Positions 8,133 to 16,448 of a stretch of 64,000 nt of DNA are shown piece by piece. The stretch's first letter is position 1; each line of letters opens with the position of its first letter. Source of the DNA: Brevundimonas vesicularis (GTDB taxonomy: Bacteria; Pseudomonadota; Alphaproteobacteria; Caulobacterales; Caulobacteraceae); the NCBI RefSeq assembly GCF_027105095.1, contig NZ_CP114278.1, forward strand, positions 1,426,001-1,490,000. Reading direction: 5' to 3'. The position numbers were made by a program, and so were the translations under genes. The notes beneath the pieces are model-generated. The model had not been told where the DNA came from and did not search any database. It worked only from the letters and a program-made list of their open reading frames with translations.

Positions 8133-8573
8133 TTAGCCGGCGTCGTCGTGCAGGGCCTCGACGACCGCGGCGTCGAACACCTCGGCCTGCGCCGGGGTCA
8201 GGACGGATCGCATCTCGAACACATGGGTGATTGTCGCCTTCTGCAGATCGCCCATGGCGGCGTGGAAATGATCGACCGCGGCCTGGACCTGGGGCGTGTC
8301 GCCGTCACTGGCGGCGATGGCGGCCGCCAGTTCGCGATTGGCCGCGCGCACTTCCGCTTCGAGCGCCGGCCGCTGAGCGGCGAACCGGGCTTCGACCACA
8401 TCGAGCCGTCGATCCTGCTCAGGGCTCAGGTCGAGTTTCTCATGGACGACGCTGTGCAGGCTTGGCGGCTGCCGCTCCCGCATGACCCAGGTCGCGCTCG
8501 CCCAGGTCGCCGCGCCGCTGGCCAGCGCGGCCAGGATGGCCGTGATAACGATCGACTTCCAGGCGGCCCTCAT
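8133..8573 (-). CDS. CnrX-like periplasmic metal sensor
   Basis: A 146-residue protein with one N-terminal membrane helix (about 8-28) and a four-helix periplasmic domain. His40, His44, Glu61, His117 and Met121 have exactly the spacing of the five Ni/Co ligands of CnrX (His42, His46, Glu63, His119, Met123). The block THVFEMRSVLTPAQ also resembles CnrX. It overlaps the upstream anti-sigma gene by four bases. In the cnr system this protein passes the metal signal to the membrane anti-sigma factor. Here the adjacent target genes are copper genes, so the sensed metal is uncertain. Confidence 0.85.
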   Translation of the reverse strand: MRAAWKSIVITAILAALASGAATWASATWVMRERQPPSLHSVVHEKLDLSPEQDRRLDVVEARFAAQRPALEAEVRAANRELAAAIAASDGDTPQVQAAVDHFHAAMGDLQKATITHVFEMRSVLTPAQAEVFDAAVVEALHDDAG

Positions 8574-8848
8574 CCCCGAACGTCCAGGCCGGAGAGAGGC
8601 GACAAGCCCGCCGAGACGGTGAAAATCCGCATCTCGGACGGCTCCGGCCGCGGAGCCATGAGCATCAGCCCTCCGTTCGCAACGCCGATCACCAGCGCGA
8701 ATGCAACGGCCGCGACCCGGACCTGACCCATGCGGGCGCGCTCCTTGCGTTCGCCGATCCGCACCCAGACCGCGTCTTCCATTCCGACCAGCCGGCCGGC
8801 GTCGCCCGGCCCGACCGCTGCGATCAGTTCATTCATGTCGTCGGTCAT
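8570..8848 (-). CDS. CnrY-like membrane anti-sigma factor
   Basis: A 92-residue protein with a charged N-terminal half, one membrane helix (about residues 43-64) and a short periplasmic tail (SAGLSPLSGL). Sequence similarity to CnrY is weak, but size, topology and position before the X and H genes fit. Its cytoplasmic part would hold the sigma factor and its tail would contact the CnrX-like sensor. It is the first gene of the minus-strand operon that runs through copABC. Confidence 0.72.
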   Translation of the reverse strand: MTDDMNELIAAVGPGDAGRLVGMEDAVWVRIGERKERARMGQVRVAAVAFALVIGVANGGLMLMAPRPEPSEMRIFTVSAGLSPLSGLDVRG

Positions 8849-8894
8849 TGAGCACCTGCGTCACGCCCCATCTGCCATACGCGCCGGCCTTCCG

Positions 8895-8912
8895 GTCCCC
8901 TCACGAGGGGAC
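8895..8912. promoter_or_regulatory. Palindrome in the divergent promoter region
   Basis: GTCCCCTC and GAGGGGAC are perfect inverted arms with a two-base centre. They lie between the minus-strand cnrY-like gene and the plus-strand acyltransferase gene. This placement suits an operator for one or both promoters, but the element has no feature I can assign to a named regulator. Confidence 0.4.
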
Positions 8913-8976
8913 GAGCCGTCGCCCGCGTAGATACCAGAGAACGACCGGGACGCGCCCTGTCGTCCGGGGAAAAGAC

Positions 8977-10131
8977 GTGAGCGACAGAGCAGGGCCCACG
9001 CGGGTTCCATTCCCCGACGTGCTCGATCCGCTCACGGGCGTGAGGTTCTTTCTCGCCCTCGGCGTCGTGCTGTTCCACTTCCAGCTCTACTGGACGCTCC
9101 CGGCGGAGAGCGCGGGCTTGTTGAACCGCGCGCGCCTGGGCGTGGATGTCTTCTTCATCCTGTCGGGCTTCATCCTGACCCACGTCTACCTGCAGGGAGA
9201 CCGGGCCCCGAACTACGGTCGATTCCTGGCGGCGCGCCTGGCCCGGATCTATCCGGCTCACCTGTTCATCCTCCTGGCCATGCTTGGGCTGGTGCTGATC
9301 GCGCCGGTGTTCGGCGTCGGGCTGGAGCCTGGCCGGTTTAATCCCGTCGACTTCGCGGGCACCCTTCTGCTCGTACAGGCGTGGTTCCCGCGCGAGAGCA
9401 TGGCGCTCTGGAACGGACCGGCCTGGTCGCTGTCGGCGGAGTGGTTCGCCTATCTGGCCTTCCCCGCCTATGCCGCCCTCGCGCTCCGGCTGCGGGCCAG
9501 GCCGTGGGTCCTGATTGCACTCGCCATGCTGTTTTTCGTCGCTTTGGACGCCTTCTACCGCGCCTGGTTCGGCCGGATGCTGCCTCGCGCCGAGGACAGC
9601 CTCGGGATCCTGCGCATCATTCCCGAATTCCTCTACGGCATTGGCCTCTACTATCTCGGTCAGCGCTGGACGCCTTCGCCGCGAATGTCCCTCATGGGCG
9701 CCCTGGTCGCCACGACCCTGCTGCTGACGCTCATGCAGATCGGCGCCGACGACCGGGTCATCGTGGCGGCGGCCGGTTCCTTCATCCTGTCGCTCGCCCT
9801 GTTGGCCAAGGCTCCGGTCCGGACCTTCCTGTCTCACCCCGTCCTTCTGTTCGCCGGCGAAGCGTCGTTCGCCCTCTATCTCGTCCACATCCCCATCCTG
9901 ATGGTGTGGCGCAATGCGGCGCAGGCGTTCTCCGGCTGGGGCGCCGACTATCGAATGGGCCTGGTCGAACTGGCCGCCATGCTTGTGTTGACGCTCGCCG
10001 CCGCGGCCGCCATCCATGTCTTCGTCGAGCAGCCTGGCCGACGGTGGTTGCGGGCGCGGCTGGCGCCGCAGCGCGCCGACCCTGTCGAGGCGCAGCGATC
10101 CGTCCACAGCGATCAGGGAGAACCCTTTTGA
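8977..10131 (+). CDS. Acyltransferase 3 family membrane protein (OafA/YrhL-like)
   Basis: A 384-residue protein with about ten membrane helices. The family opening is present (LTGVRFFLALGVVLFHF, with the conserved Arg and His), as are FFILSGFILTHVY and the C-terminal FALYLVHIPIL. Such enzymes transfer acetyl or other acyl groups from the cytoplasm to envelope glycans. I use the GTG at 8977 because similarity begins shortly after it; the ribosome-binding site is weak. The substrate is unknown, and its place inside a metal-resistance block is unusual. The stop overlaps the next TTG start. Confidence 0.8.
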   Translation: MSDRAGPTRVPFPDVLDPLTGVRFFLALGVVLFHFQLYWTLPAESAGLLNRARLGVDVFFILSGFILTHVYLQGDRAPNYGRFLAARLARIYPAHLFILLAMLGLVLIAPVFGVGLEPGRFNPVDFAGTLLLVQAWFPRESMALWNGPAWSLSAEWFAYLAFPAYAALALRLRARPWVLIALAMLFFVALDAFYRAWFGRMLPRAEDSLGILRIIPEFLYGIGLYYLGQRWTPSPRMSLMGALVATTLLLTLMQIGADDRVIVAAAGSFILSLALLAKAPVRTFLSHPVLLFAGEASFALYLVHIPILMVWRNAAQAFSGWGADYRMGLVELAAMLVLTLAAAAAIHVFVEQPGRRWLRARLAPQRADPVEAQRSVHSDQGEPF

Positions 10132-10388
10132 AACCCGCCAATCTGAACCGTCGTCTACTCATGGGCGCGGCCGTCTTCATCGGCATGGTCGAGGGTCATG
10201 TGCCGGCCCCGGACGTCATTCGACTGCTGACCGAGAGACCGGCAGCGGTGGGCGTCGCGGTCCCGGGCATGCCGCTCGGTTCGCCCGGCATGGAGACGCC
10301 GCAGGGGCACAAGGAGCCCTACGACACCCTGCTGGTGCTTCGCTCGGGCGCGACCCGCGTGTTCGCCCGCCACAACCCGCCGGCCTGA
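10128..10388 (+). CDS. Truncated DUF411 protein lacking the Cys cluster
   Basis: An 86-residue product that joins a leader-like N terminus (LNRRLLMGAAVFI) directly to the C-terminal half of DUF411 (EGHVPAPDVIRLLTERP, PGMPLGSPGME, TRVFARHN). Compared with the copy at 454-921, about 50-60 residues are missing, including the TPWCGCCGGW metal site. The join keeps the frame. The TTG start has AGGGAG seven bases upstream and overlaps the acyltransferase stop, so it may still be translated. It is probably a non-functional relic. Confidence 0.68.
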   Translation: MKPANLNRRLLMGAAVFIGMVEGHVPAPDVIRLLTERPAAVGVAVPGMPLGSPGMETPQGHKEPYDTLLVLRSGATRVFARHNPPA

Positions 10389-10437
10389 CGCAGATCGCGC
10401 TCAGCCCGTTCAGATCACCCACAGTCCGGAGTTCGCC

Positions 10438-10929
10438 ATGTCCCGCACCTCTCTCGCCCTCGTCCTGTCGCTCGCCGTGCTTTCGGCAACCCCCGTCTTC
10501 GCCCAGGACCACGCCCACGGGCATGCCCAGGCCGCCGGCTCGGTCGCCGCGGAAGCTGCGGACGCGGCGAAGGCCGTCGACGCCTTTCACGTCGCCCTGA
10601 AGGCCGGCGACACGGCCGGCGCCTTGGCCCTGATGGCGCCGGATGTGATGATCTTCGAGGAGGGTGGCGCGGAGCAATCACGCGACGAGTATGCGTCCCA
10701 TCACCTGGGCTCGGACGCCGCCTTCGCCGCCGCCTCTGAAGCGACGGTGACGCGCAGATCGGGATGGGCCGACGGGGACATCGCCTGGATCGCCAGCGAA
10801 GGCCGCACCACGGGCCAATTCAACGGCCGCGCCGTAGACCGCCTGACGACGGAAACGATGGTGCTCAAACGCCATGCCGACGGCTGGCGCATCCACCACA
10901 TTCACTGGTCGTCGCGCGCGCCCGGCTGA
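10438..10929 (+). CDS. NTF2/SnoaL-like secreted protein
   Basis: A 163-residue protein: a signal peptide ending VFAQD, a short His stretch (HAHGHA), then an NTF2-like cone domain. The domain begins AVDAFHVALKAGDTAGALAL and ends with the hallmark GWRIHHIHWSS strand. Domains of this DUF4440/SnoaL type are common in secreted proteins of unknown ligand. The His-rich N terminus and the cop neighbours hint at a metal link. The ATG follows a GGAG site. A frameshifted relative lies at 16883-17076. Confidence 0.78.
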   Translation: MSRTSLALVLSLAVLSATPVFAQDHAHGHAQAAGSVAAEAADAAKAVDAFHVALKAGDTAGALALMAPDVMIFEEGGAEQSRDEYASHHLGSDAAFAAASEATVTRRSGWADGDIAWIASEGRTTGQFNGRAVDRLTTETMVLKRHADGWRIHHIHWSSRAPG

Positions 10930-10988
10930 CGCTCAGGCCCGCGGCAGCGGGTCGCCTGCCCTGCGACGTCGGTGAGGAACATCGAGAA

Positions 10989-11014
10989 GACGCCCGCCGT
11001 CGCGGGCGGGCGTC
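10989..11014. terminator. Hairpin between convergent genes
   Basis: A perfect ten-base stem (GACGCCCGCC with GGCGGGCGTC) and a six-base loop lie between the NTF2-like gene and the minus-strand Cys-rich peptide gene. There is no T-run on either side, so it is a candidate two-way or Rho-assisted terminator rather than a textbook intrinsic one. Confidence 0.5.
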
Positions 11015-11027
11015 CCCGATCATAAGA

Positions 11028-11174
11028 TCAGCAGCAGGCGCAGGCTTCCGCGCAGGCTGCGATAGCGTCGCAGCAAGCGCATACGGCCTGCGCCACGGCG
11101 TCCGGCGCGGCCGCGAAGGCGGCTGAACCGGAAGCCAGCAGCACCAGGGCTGCGATGGTGAGCGTGCGTTTCAT
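11028..11174 (-). CDS. 48-residue secreted Cys-rich peptide
   Basis: A very short frame encodes a signal peptide (MKRTLTIAALVLLASGSAAF) followed by a mature part of about 26 residues. The mature part holds seven Cys, arranged CACC, then C, then CACC at the end. The clean leader and the codon pattern make it a convincing gene despite its size. The ribosome-binding site is weak. Seven thiols in so short a peptide, beside copper genes, suggest a periplasmic Cu(I) chelator. I know no named family. Confidence 0.65.
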   Translation of the reverse strand: MKRTLTIAALVLLASGSAAFAAAPDAVAQAVCACCDAIAACAEACACC

Positions 11175-11222
11175 GGTTTTGATCTCTGTTTGATTGAATG
11201 AGTTCGGTCTTCTTCAACAGGA

Positions 11223-11606
11223 TCAGCGTCGCGGGGGCGGGTCGTCCGCCTCCGCGGTGAAATCGGCATGCCGCGTATCAAGGGATGGATAGCGGACGGA
11301 TGCATAGACCCGTGCAGGGGTGGGTTCGCCGCTCTGGGGGACGAGGCCCTGGCAGATGGCCAGGCACGCCTTATGGCACGAAATCCTGACGGTCTTCGGC
11401 TCGCACGGGGCGCCGTCGCCGCTCATCGACATGGACGCCATATCCTGATCGACCGGAGCTTCGCAGGCGATCGAAGCGGTGGACACGAACAGCACGGCAA
11501 ATGCCGCGAGCAGCGCGGTCGTCAGTCGGACGAGGTCATGACGCAGGAACGGCATTGTCTGATCATACTTCAACGGTCGGCGGAACGACGAGCTCATTTT
11601 GATCAT
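11223..11606 (-). CDS. Uncharacterised Cys-containing membrane/secreted protein
   Basis: A 127-residue protein following copD by 11 bases, so likely in the copC-copD operon. One hydrophobic segment (TTALLAAFAVLFVSTASIAC, about residues 29-48) could be a signal peptide with a lipobox-like end or a membrane anchor. Beyond it are Met-rich MASMSMSG and a Cys group (CEPK, CHKACLAIC). Starts at 11606, 11597 or 11555 are all possible; I use the longest because it lies closest to copD. The function is unknown; metal binding is plausible. Confidence 0.6.
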   Translation of the reverse strand: MIKMSSSFRRPLKYDQTMPFLRHDLVRLTTALLAAFAVLFVSTASIACEAPVDQDMASMSMSGDGAPCEPKTVRISCHKACLAICQGLVPQSGEPTPARVYASVRYPSLDTRHADFTAEADDPPPRR

Positions 11607-11617
11607 CGCAATCGAGC

Positions 11618-12532
11618 CTACAGAGACGCCGCGGGCGGCAGGGTTCCCATGACCGCCACGACGCCGATCAGGGCGAGTCCCAGACCCGTTTCGACCAACA
11701 GGCTGCGCCGGAGCGCGCTTATGGCGGCGACGGAGAGTTGGCCCGTCTCCAGCGCAGAGCCCAGTGTCGGCGTCAGCCGGAACCGGTTGCTCGCCGCCAG
11801 CGCAAGCATCAAGCTGAAGAGGACGAGCTTGGCGACCAGCAGCTGGCCGTAGAGGTTGCCCGCGATCGACGCCACGCGCTCGGGACCGATCAGGAACCAG
11901 CTGTTCACGAGACCGGTCAGCACCAGCACCAGGACCGCGAGCGTTCCAAGGCCGGCGAAGCCATGCAGGGCGCGATGGATTGCAAGGTCGTCCGGACCGG
12001 CTCGGCGCAGAAGCAGGGCCGTCAACGCCGCCAGGGCGCCCAGCCACAAGGCCGCTGCCACCGCGTGAATGATGTTGGCGACAAGATGGATGGGCCCGCC
12101 AGGGCCCTCGGTGGCCGCGCCGTGACCCGTCCACGCGAAGCTGGCGGCCACGATCAGACCCAAGGCGGTCGTCACGCTCCAGAGCGCGCGACCGGGTTTC
12201 AGGGCGACCAAGGCGACAAGCCCAAGCAAGGCGGCGGCGGCCCGCACGACCATCGCCATGCCCAGGGCTGTGCCGGTGACCATAAAGGACAGAGACGCGG
12301 GTTTCACGGCTTCGCTCAGCGACCCCGCCATGACGGCAGTCTGAGCCACCAGGGCGGCGAGCGAGCCGAGCGCGACGATGATCGCCGCGAGGCGCAATGT
12401 CGGTCGCGACCATTCCAGGTTCGGCGCGTCGGCGTATTTAAAGCTGTAGAGAAGGAACAGCGGCGCGCCGAGAAGGACGACGCCGCCACCGTATTGAAGC
12501 CAACGAAGCGCGATGACCGCGACTTCCAGCAC
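11618..12532 (-). CDS. copD: Copper resistance membrane protein CopD
   Basis: A 304-residue protein with about eight membrane helices and a CopD domain. Conserved His residues occur in TGHGAA, HLVANIIHAV and RALHGFAG. CopD proteins move copper across the inner membrane together with the periplasmic CopC. The start is a GTG five bases after the copC stop, so the two are tightly linked. The uptake role is known from the family and is not shown by the sequence. Confidence 0.88.
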   Translation of the reverse strand: MLEVAVIALRWLQYGGGVVLLGAPLFLLYSFKYADAPNLEWSRPTLRLAAIIVALGSLAALVAQTAVMAGSLSEAVKPASLSFMVTGTALGMAMVVRAAAALLGLVALVALKPGRALWSVTTALGLIVAASFAWTGHGAATEGPGGPIHLVANIIHAVAAALWLGALAALTALLLRRAGPDDLAIHRALHGFAGLGTLAVLVLVLTGLVNSWFLIGPERVASIAGNLYGQLLVAKLVLFSLMLALAASNRFRLTPTLGSALETGQLSVAAISALRRSLLVETGLGLALIGVVAVMGTLPPAASL

Positions 12533-12536
12533 GGCG

Positions 12537-12899
12537 TCAGCGCACCGTGAAGGTGTAGGATCCCGTCATGCGGTGGCCGTCGCTCGAGGCGATACGCCAG
12601 TCGACACGGTAGGCGCCGGCGGCCAGCGGGCGAGCCAGCGCGCCCGTGAGGGTCCTGCCGTCCTCGGCGACCGAGGTGCGGATCGCGATCTTCTCCTCCG
12701 CCGCATTGACGACGTCGAAGCCGGAAAAGGCGGGAACGCTGCGTTCGCTGAAGGTCAGGGTCAGCGTCCGGGTCGCGGCCACGGTGGAGTCGGGCGCCGG
12801 GGTGGCGCTGACCAGGCGAGCGTGGGCCGCCGCCGGTCCGGCGGCGAAGGCCACGACCGCCGCGACGGCGATGAAGGGTGCGGGGTTGAAGTAACGCAT
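12537..12899 (-). CDS. copC: Periplasmic copper-binding protein CopC
   Basis: A 120-residue CopC. The signal peptide ends at PAAA and the mature protein begins HARLVSATPAPDST, giving the N-terminal His of the Cu(II) brace. The C-terminal SSDGHRMTGSYTF block carries the second conserved Asp/His pair. The Met-rich Cu(I) loop of the Pseudomonas type is absent, so this is the Cu(II)-only class. GGAGA precedes the ATG. It is the first gene of copC-copD-(11223). Confidence 0.9.
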   Translation of the reverse strand: MRYFNPAPFIAVAAVVAFAAGPAAAHARLVSATPAPDSTVAATRTLTLTFSERSVPAFSGFDVVNAAEEKIAIRTSVAEDGRTLTGALARPLAAGAYRVDWRIASSDGHRMTGSYTFTVR

Positions 12900-13016
12900 A
12901 CTCAGTCTCCAGACGTTTGGCCGGTCCCGGCCTTCTGCTTCTCTACGCGCCACACGACCGCGTCCCTCATGAAGAGGAAGCGGGGGGCGGCTGAGGCCTT
13001 CCCCCGCACGCCGGGG

Positions 13017-13511
13017 TCAGCGGCGACGCTTCTCGAGGAGCGCCTGCATCTGGGCGATCTCCTCCTGTTGACCACGCACGATGCCGTCGCACAGGGCGAT
13101 GATCTCCGGATCGGTCAGGGAGGCCTGCTCGCACATCAACACAGCCCCGGAATGGTGCGGGATCATCGATCGCAGGAATTCGTCGTCGCCAACGAACGCC
13201 TGGGTGCGCATGCCGACGAAGCTGCCGACGAAGATCACGACGGCGACCGCTCCAATGACCAGGTTCGTTTTGCGCGACGGGTACATGGACCGCATGAAGA
13301 CGAGCATGAGGACCGCCATCGGCGCGACCATCATCAGGGTCATGTAGACGTTGTTCAAATTGAGATAGAAGTGACCGAGCGTGGCGATCATCGTGTACAT
13401 GACCAGGTACATGATGACGAAATCGAGCGCCAACTCGAGGTACAGGCTCCGATAAGGGCCGAGTCCATGAGCGTTGCCTTGCCCGCCGTGGTCCATCTGT
13501 TGATGAGACAT
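13017..13511 (-). CDS. DUF305 protein with membrane domain
   Basis: A 164-residue protein. The N terminus is His/Met-rich (SHQQMDHGGQGNAHG), followed by three membrane helices and a C-terminal DUF305-type helical segment with the conserved RSMIPHHSGAVLMCEQA block. DUF305 proteins are ferritin-like helical domains often found with copper resistance genes. AGAGGA lies before the ATG. It is encoded between copC and the copper ATPase, all on the same strand. Confidence 0.82.
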   Translation of the reverse strand: MSHQQMDHGGQGNAHGLGPYRSLYLELALDFVIMYLVMYTMIATLGHFYLNLNNVYMTLMMVAPMAVLMLVFMRSMYPSRKTNLVIGAVAVVIFVGSFVGMRTQAFVGDDEFLRSMIPHHSGAVLMCEQASLTDPEIIALCDGIVRGQQEEIAQMQALLEKRRR

Positions 13512-13658
13512 CGTCCGTATCCTCTTCAGAAATTTCAGTTCGTCTTCGCCTGCCGCTGCGAAAGCCTGGAGACTGCGGTCAGCGTCTGAATCAATCCGGC
13601 CCGTCACAGCCGGTTCCTCCCTTGGGTGGGTGGGCGGACTGTTGATTGCCTATCCTGG

Positions 13659-16013
13659 CTAAAGCCTCACCGCGCGCAGTCTCAGCGCATTGCCGATGAC
13701 GCTGACCGAGGAGAGCGCCATTGCGAGCGCCGCAAGGGCAGGCGAGAGAAGCCAGCCGAAGACGGGATAAAGCAGGCCAGCCGCCACGGGGATGCCAAGG
13801 GCGTTGTAGCCGAAGGCGAAAACGAGGTTTTGGCGGATGTTGCCCATCACCGCGCGGGACAGACGCCGTGCGCGCACGATGCCTTGCAGATCTCCGCCCA
13901 GCAGGGTGACGCCGGCGCTTTCGATGGCGACGTCCGAACCCGCCCCCATGGCGACGCCGACATCGGCTGCGGCGAGGGCAGGGGCATCGTTGACGCCATC
14001 CCCCGCCATGGCGACGATCCGACCCTGCGAACGAAGCTGTTGAACCACAGACGCCTTATCCTGCGGCAAAACCTCCGCCTGGACTTCGTCGATGCCGAGG
14101 CGCCGCGCGACCGCTTCGGCCGTCGTCCGGTTGTCCCCGGTCATCATCACCAGCCGCAGACCGGCCGCTTTCAGCGCGAGGATCGCAGCCGGCGTGGTGG
14201 CCTTGATGGGATCGGCGATGCCGATGACCCCGGCCGCCTTTCCGTCGATCGCCACGAATATGGCGGTGGCGCCGTCGTGGCGAAGGGCCTCCGCCTTCGG
14301 CTCCAGCGCGGAGACGTCGATCGAAAGCTCGCCGAGAAAACGGGTGTTGCCCAGGGCGACCTGGCGGCCCTCAATCGTCCCGCGAACGCCGCGACCGACC
14401 GGGCTGTCGAAGTCCGCGGCCTCGGTAAGGGGGATGTCCCGGTCCTTGGCTGCCCGGACGATTGCGTCGGCCAACGGATGTTCGCTGCCCCGCTCGAGGC
14501 TGGCCGAAAGACGCAGGATGTCCGCTTCCACGAAGCCGAGGGCGGGCAGGATCGCCGTCACCGACGGACGGCCCTCCGTCAGGGTGCCGGTCTTGTCCAG
14601 AACGAGAGTGTCGACCTTCTCGAAGCGTTCGAGCGCCTCGGCGTTCTTGATCAGGACGCCGGCGTGGGCGCCACGTCCCACCCCGACCATGATCGAGATC
14701 GGCGTCGCCAGACCCAACGCACAGGGACAGGCGATGATGAGCACCGAAACGGCGGCGACCAGGGCGTAGGACAAACGGGGCTCGGGACCGACCAGGCCCC
14801 AGACGACGGCGGCGAGCAGGGCGATCGCGATCACCGTGGGAACGAACCATCCGGAGACCGTATCGGCCAGCCGCTGGATCGGGGCGCGACTGCGCTGGGC
14901 CTGGGCCACCATCTGGACGATCTGCGCCAGCAGGGTGTCGGCGCCCACCTTGTCGGCGCGCATGATGAAGGATCCGGTCTTGTTGAGCGCGCCGGCCACG
15001 ACGCGGTCGCCGACATCCTTGGTCACCGGCATGGACTCGCCGGTCACCATGGATTCGTCGACAGCGACCCGACCCTCCAGGAGTTCGCCATCGACCGGGA
15101 TCTTCTCTCCGGGCCTTACCCGCAGGCGGTCGCTGACGGCGATCTGGTCAAGCGAGACATCTTCATCGATGCCGTCCGCCCGGATTCGGCGCGCGGTCTT
15201 GGGCGTGAGGTCCAGCAGGGCGCGGATCGCGCCCGACGTCTGTTCGCGGGCGCGCAGTTCCAGAATCTGCCCGACGAGGACCAGCACGGTGATGACCGCC
15301 GCCGCCTCGAAATACACCGGCGCACTGCCGTCGGCCTTCAGGAAGGCGGGCGGGAACAGGGTTGGCGCGACGACGGCCACGACGCTGTAAAGCCATGCCA
15401 CGCCGACCCCCATGGCGATCAGGGTGAACATATTCAGCCGCCGGGTGCGCAGCGATGTCCAGCCGCGCTCGAAGAAGGGCCAGCCGCACCAGAGAACCAC
15501 GGGGGTCGCCAAAGCGAACTGGATCCAGTTCGACATCTGGCCCGGGATGAACATGTGGAGATTGGCCAGGTGTCCGCCCATTTCCAGGGCGAAGACCGGC
15601 AGGGTCAGGACCAGACCGACCCAGAAGCGTCTGGTGAAGTCGATCAGCTCGTGGTTGGGCGGGGCCTCCGCCGTGACCGTCTCCGGCTCAAGCGCCATGC
15701 CGCAGATCGGGCAGGAGCCTGGGCCTTCCTGCCGGATCTCGGGGTGCATCGGGCAGGTGTAGATGGCGCCGGGAACGGCCGGCTCGGCCTCCACGGGAGG
15801 GTTCAGGTAACGCATCGGATCGCCGATGAATTTGGTCCGGCACCCCGCCGAGCAGAAGAAATAGTCCTGACCGTCATGACTGGCTCGGTGAGCGGTGGCC
15901 GTCGGATCGACCGACATGCCGCAGACGGGATCCTTGACCGTTGCCGCGCCATCCGAGGCCTTCGCCCCGCAGCAGGCGTGACCCGAGGCATGATTGTGAG
16001 GATGCGTGGACAT
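13659..16013 (-). CDS. copA: Copper-exporting P1B-type ATPase with YHS and HMBD domains
   Basis: A 784-residue ATPase. A His-rich opening is followed by a YHS domain ([10 protein letters not shown], about 47-95) and a CPMHPEI...CPICGM heavy-metal-binding domain (about 105-130) instead of the usual CxxC ferredoxin-like domains. The core shows TGES, the CPC transport motif ([11 protein letters not shown]), DKTGTLT and [13 protein letters not shown] with this N terminus marks Cu(I) export. The ATG at 16013 has a GGAGAG site. It is divergent from csoR across two CsoR-type operators, so it is probably copper-induced. Confidence 0.93.
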   Translation of the reverse strand: MSTHPHNHASGHACCGAKASDGAATVKDPVCGMSVDPTATAHRASHDGQDYFFCSAGCRTKFIGDPMRYLNPPVEAEPAVPGAIYTCPMHPEIRQEGPGSCPICGMALEPETVTAEAPPNHELIDFTRRFWVGLVLTLPVFALEMGGHLANLHMFIPGQMSNWIQFALATPVVLWCGWPFFERGWTSLRTRRLNMFTLIAMGVGVAWLYSVVAVVAPTLFPPAFLKADGSAPVYFEAAAVITVLVLVGQILELRAREQTSGAIRALLDLTPKTARRIRADGIDEDVSLDQIAVSDRLRVRPGEKIPVDGELLEGRVAVDESMVTGESMPVTKDVGDRVVAGALNKTGSFIMRADKVGADTLLAQIVQMVAQAQRSRAPIQRLADTVSGWFVPTVIAIALLAAVVWGLVGPEPRLSYALVAAVSVLIIACPCALGLATPISIMVGVGRGAHAGVLIKNAEALERFEKVDTLVLDKTGTLTEGRPSVTAILPALGFVEADILRLSASLERGSEHPLADAIVRAAKDRDIPLTEAADFDSPVGRGVRGTIEGRQVALGNTRFLGELSIDVSALEPKAEALRHDGATAIFVAIDGKAAGVIGIADPIKATTPAAILALKAAGLRLVMMTGDNRTTAEAVARRLGIDEVQAEVLPQDKASVVQQLRSQGRIVAMAGDGVNDAPALAAADVGVAMGAGSDVAIESAGVTLLGGDLQGIVRARRLSRAVMGNIRQNLVFAFGYNALGIPVAAGLLYPVFGWLLSPALAALAMALSSVSVIGNALRLRAVRL

Positions 16014-16044
16014 GTCGCTCTCTCCGGCTGACCGAAGAGCTAAC

Positions 16045-16065
16045 ATATACCCATGGGGGGTATAT
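16045..16065. promoter_or_regulatory. CsoR-type operator 1
   Basis: Eight-base perfect inverted arms ATATACCC (16045-16052) and GGGTATAT (16058-16065) flank a five-base G-rich centre. TACCC-n5-GGGTA is the type of GC-rich dyad bound by CsoR tetramers. It sits 32 bases upstream of the copper ATPase start. Confidence 0.78.
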
Positions 16066-16071
16066 CGCAAG

Positions 16072-16088
16072 ATACCCGTCTGGGGTAT
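16072..16088. promoter_or_regulatory. CsoR-type operator 2
   Basis: ATACCC (16072-16077) and GGGTAT (16083-16088) form a second dyad with the same five-base spacing as operator 1. It is nearer to csoR (27 bases before the start codon). Two sites with centres 25 bases apart would let one repressor control both divergent genes. Confidence 0.75.
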
Positions 16089-16114
16089 ATGGGGGTGCTC
16101 AGGAGGACAGCCGC

Positions 16115-16390
16115 ATGCAAACCGACACGAAACCCAAAGTCCTCAACAGGCTCAGCCGGATCGAAGGCCAGGTGCGGGGAATCTCCCGCATGGTTGAAGA
16201 TGACCGGTATTGCGTCGACTTGCTGACCCAACTTCAGGCCGTTCGAGCCGCGCTCCATCGCGTGGAGACCGAAGTGCTACGGGATCACCTCGACCACTGC
16301 GTCATGGGCGCTATGACCGGCGACGATCCCGAGGATCGCAAGGCAAAGGCCGGCGAGCTGATCGAGCTCTTGGCGCGGGCCGGACGGTAG
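16115..16390 (+). CDS. csoR: Copper-sensing repressor CsoR
   Basis: A 91-residue all-helical repressor of the CsoR/RcnR family. Cys33, His58 and Cys62 have exactly the spacing of the Cu(I) ligands Cys36, His61 and Cys65 of Mycobacterium CsoR. This favours copper over nickel (RcnR) or formaldehyde (FrmR). AGGAGG lies eight bases before the ATG. Cu(I) binding should release it from the two dyads at 16045-16088 and turn on the divergent ATPase. Confidence 0.9.
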   Translation: MQTDTKPKVLNRLSRIEGQVRGISRMVEDDRYCVDLLTQLQAVRAALHRVETEVLRDHLDHCVMGAMTGDDPEDRKAKAGELIELLARAGR

Positions 16391-16448
16391 AGTTGGCGGA
16401 ACGAATGGGCGCTCCTGGTCGCTAACGTCGGGATCCCAAGGAGCCGTC

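Noticed and set aside
11020..11217. A 65-codon minus frame overlapping the Cys-rich peptide
   Set aside because: It is in another frame, is Arg-rich and has no leader; the 48-residue frame has a clean signal peptide and Cys pattern.
13626..16031. An 801-codon open frame on the plus strand opposite the copper ATPase
   Set aside because: It mirrors the ATPase coding frame, has no recognisable domain and is rich in His/Asp/Arg as expected of an antisense shadow at high GC. The minus-strand ATPase has every catalytic motif.
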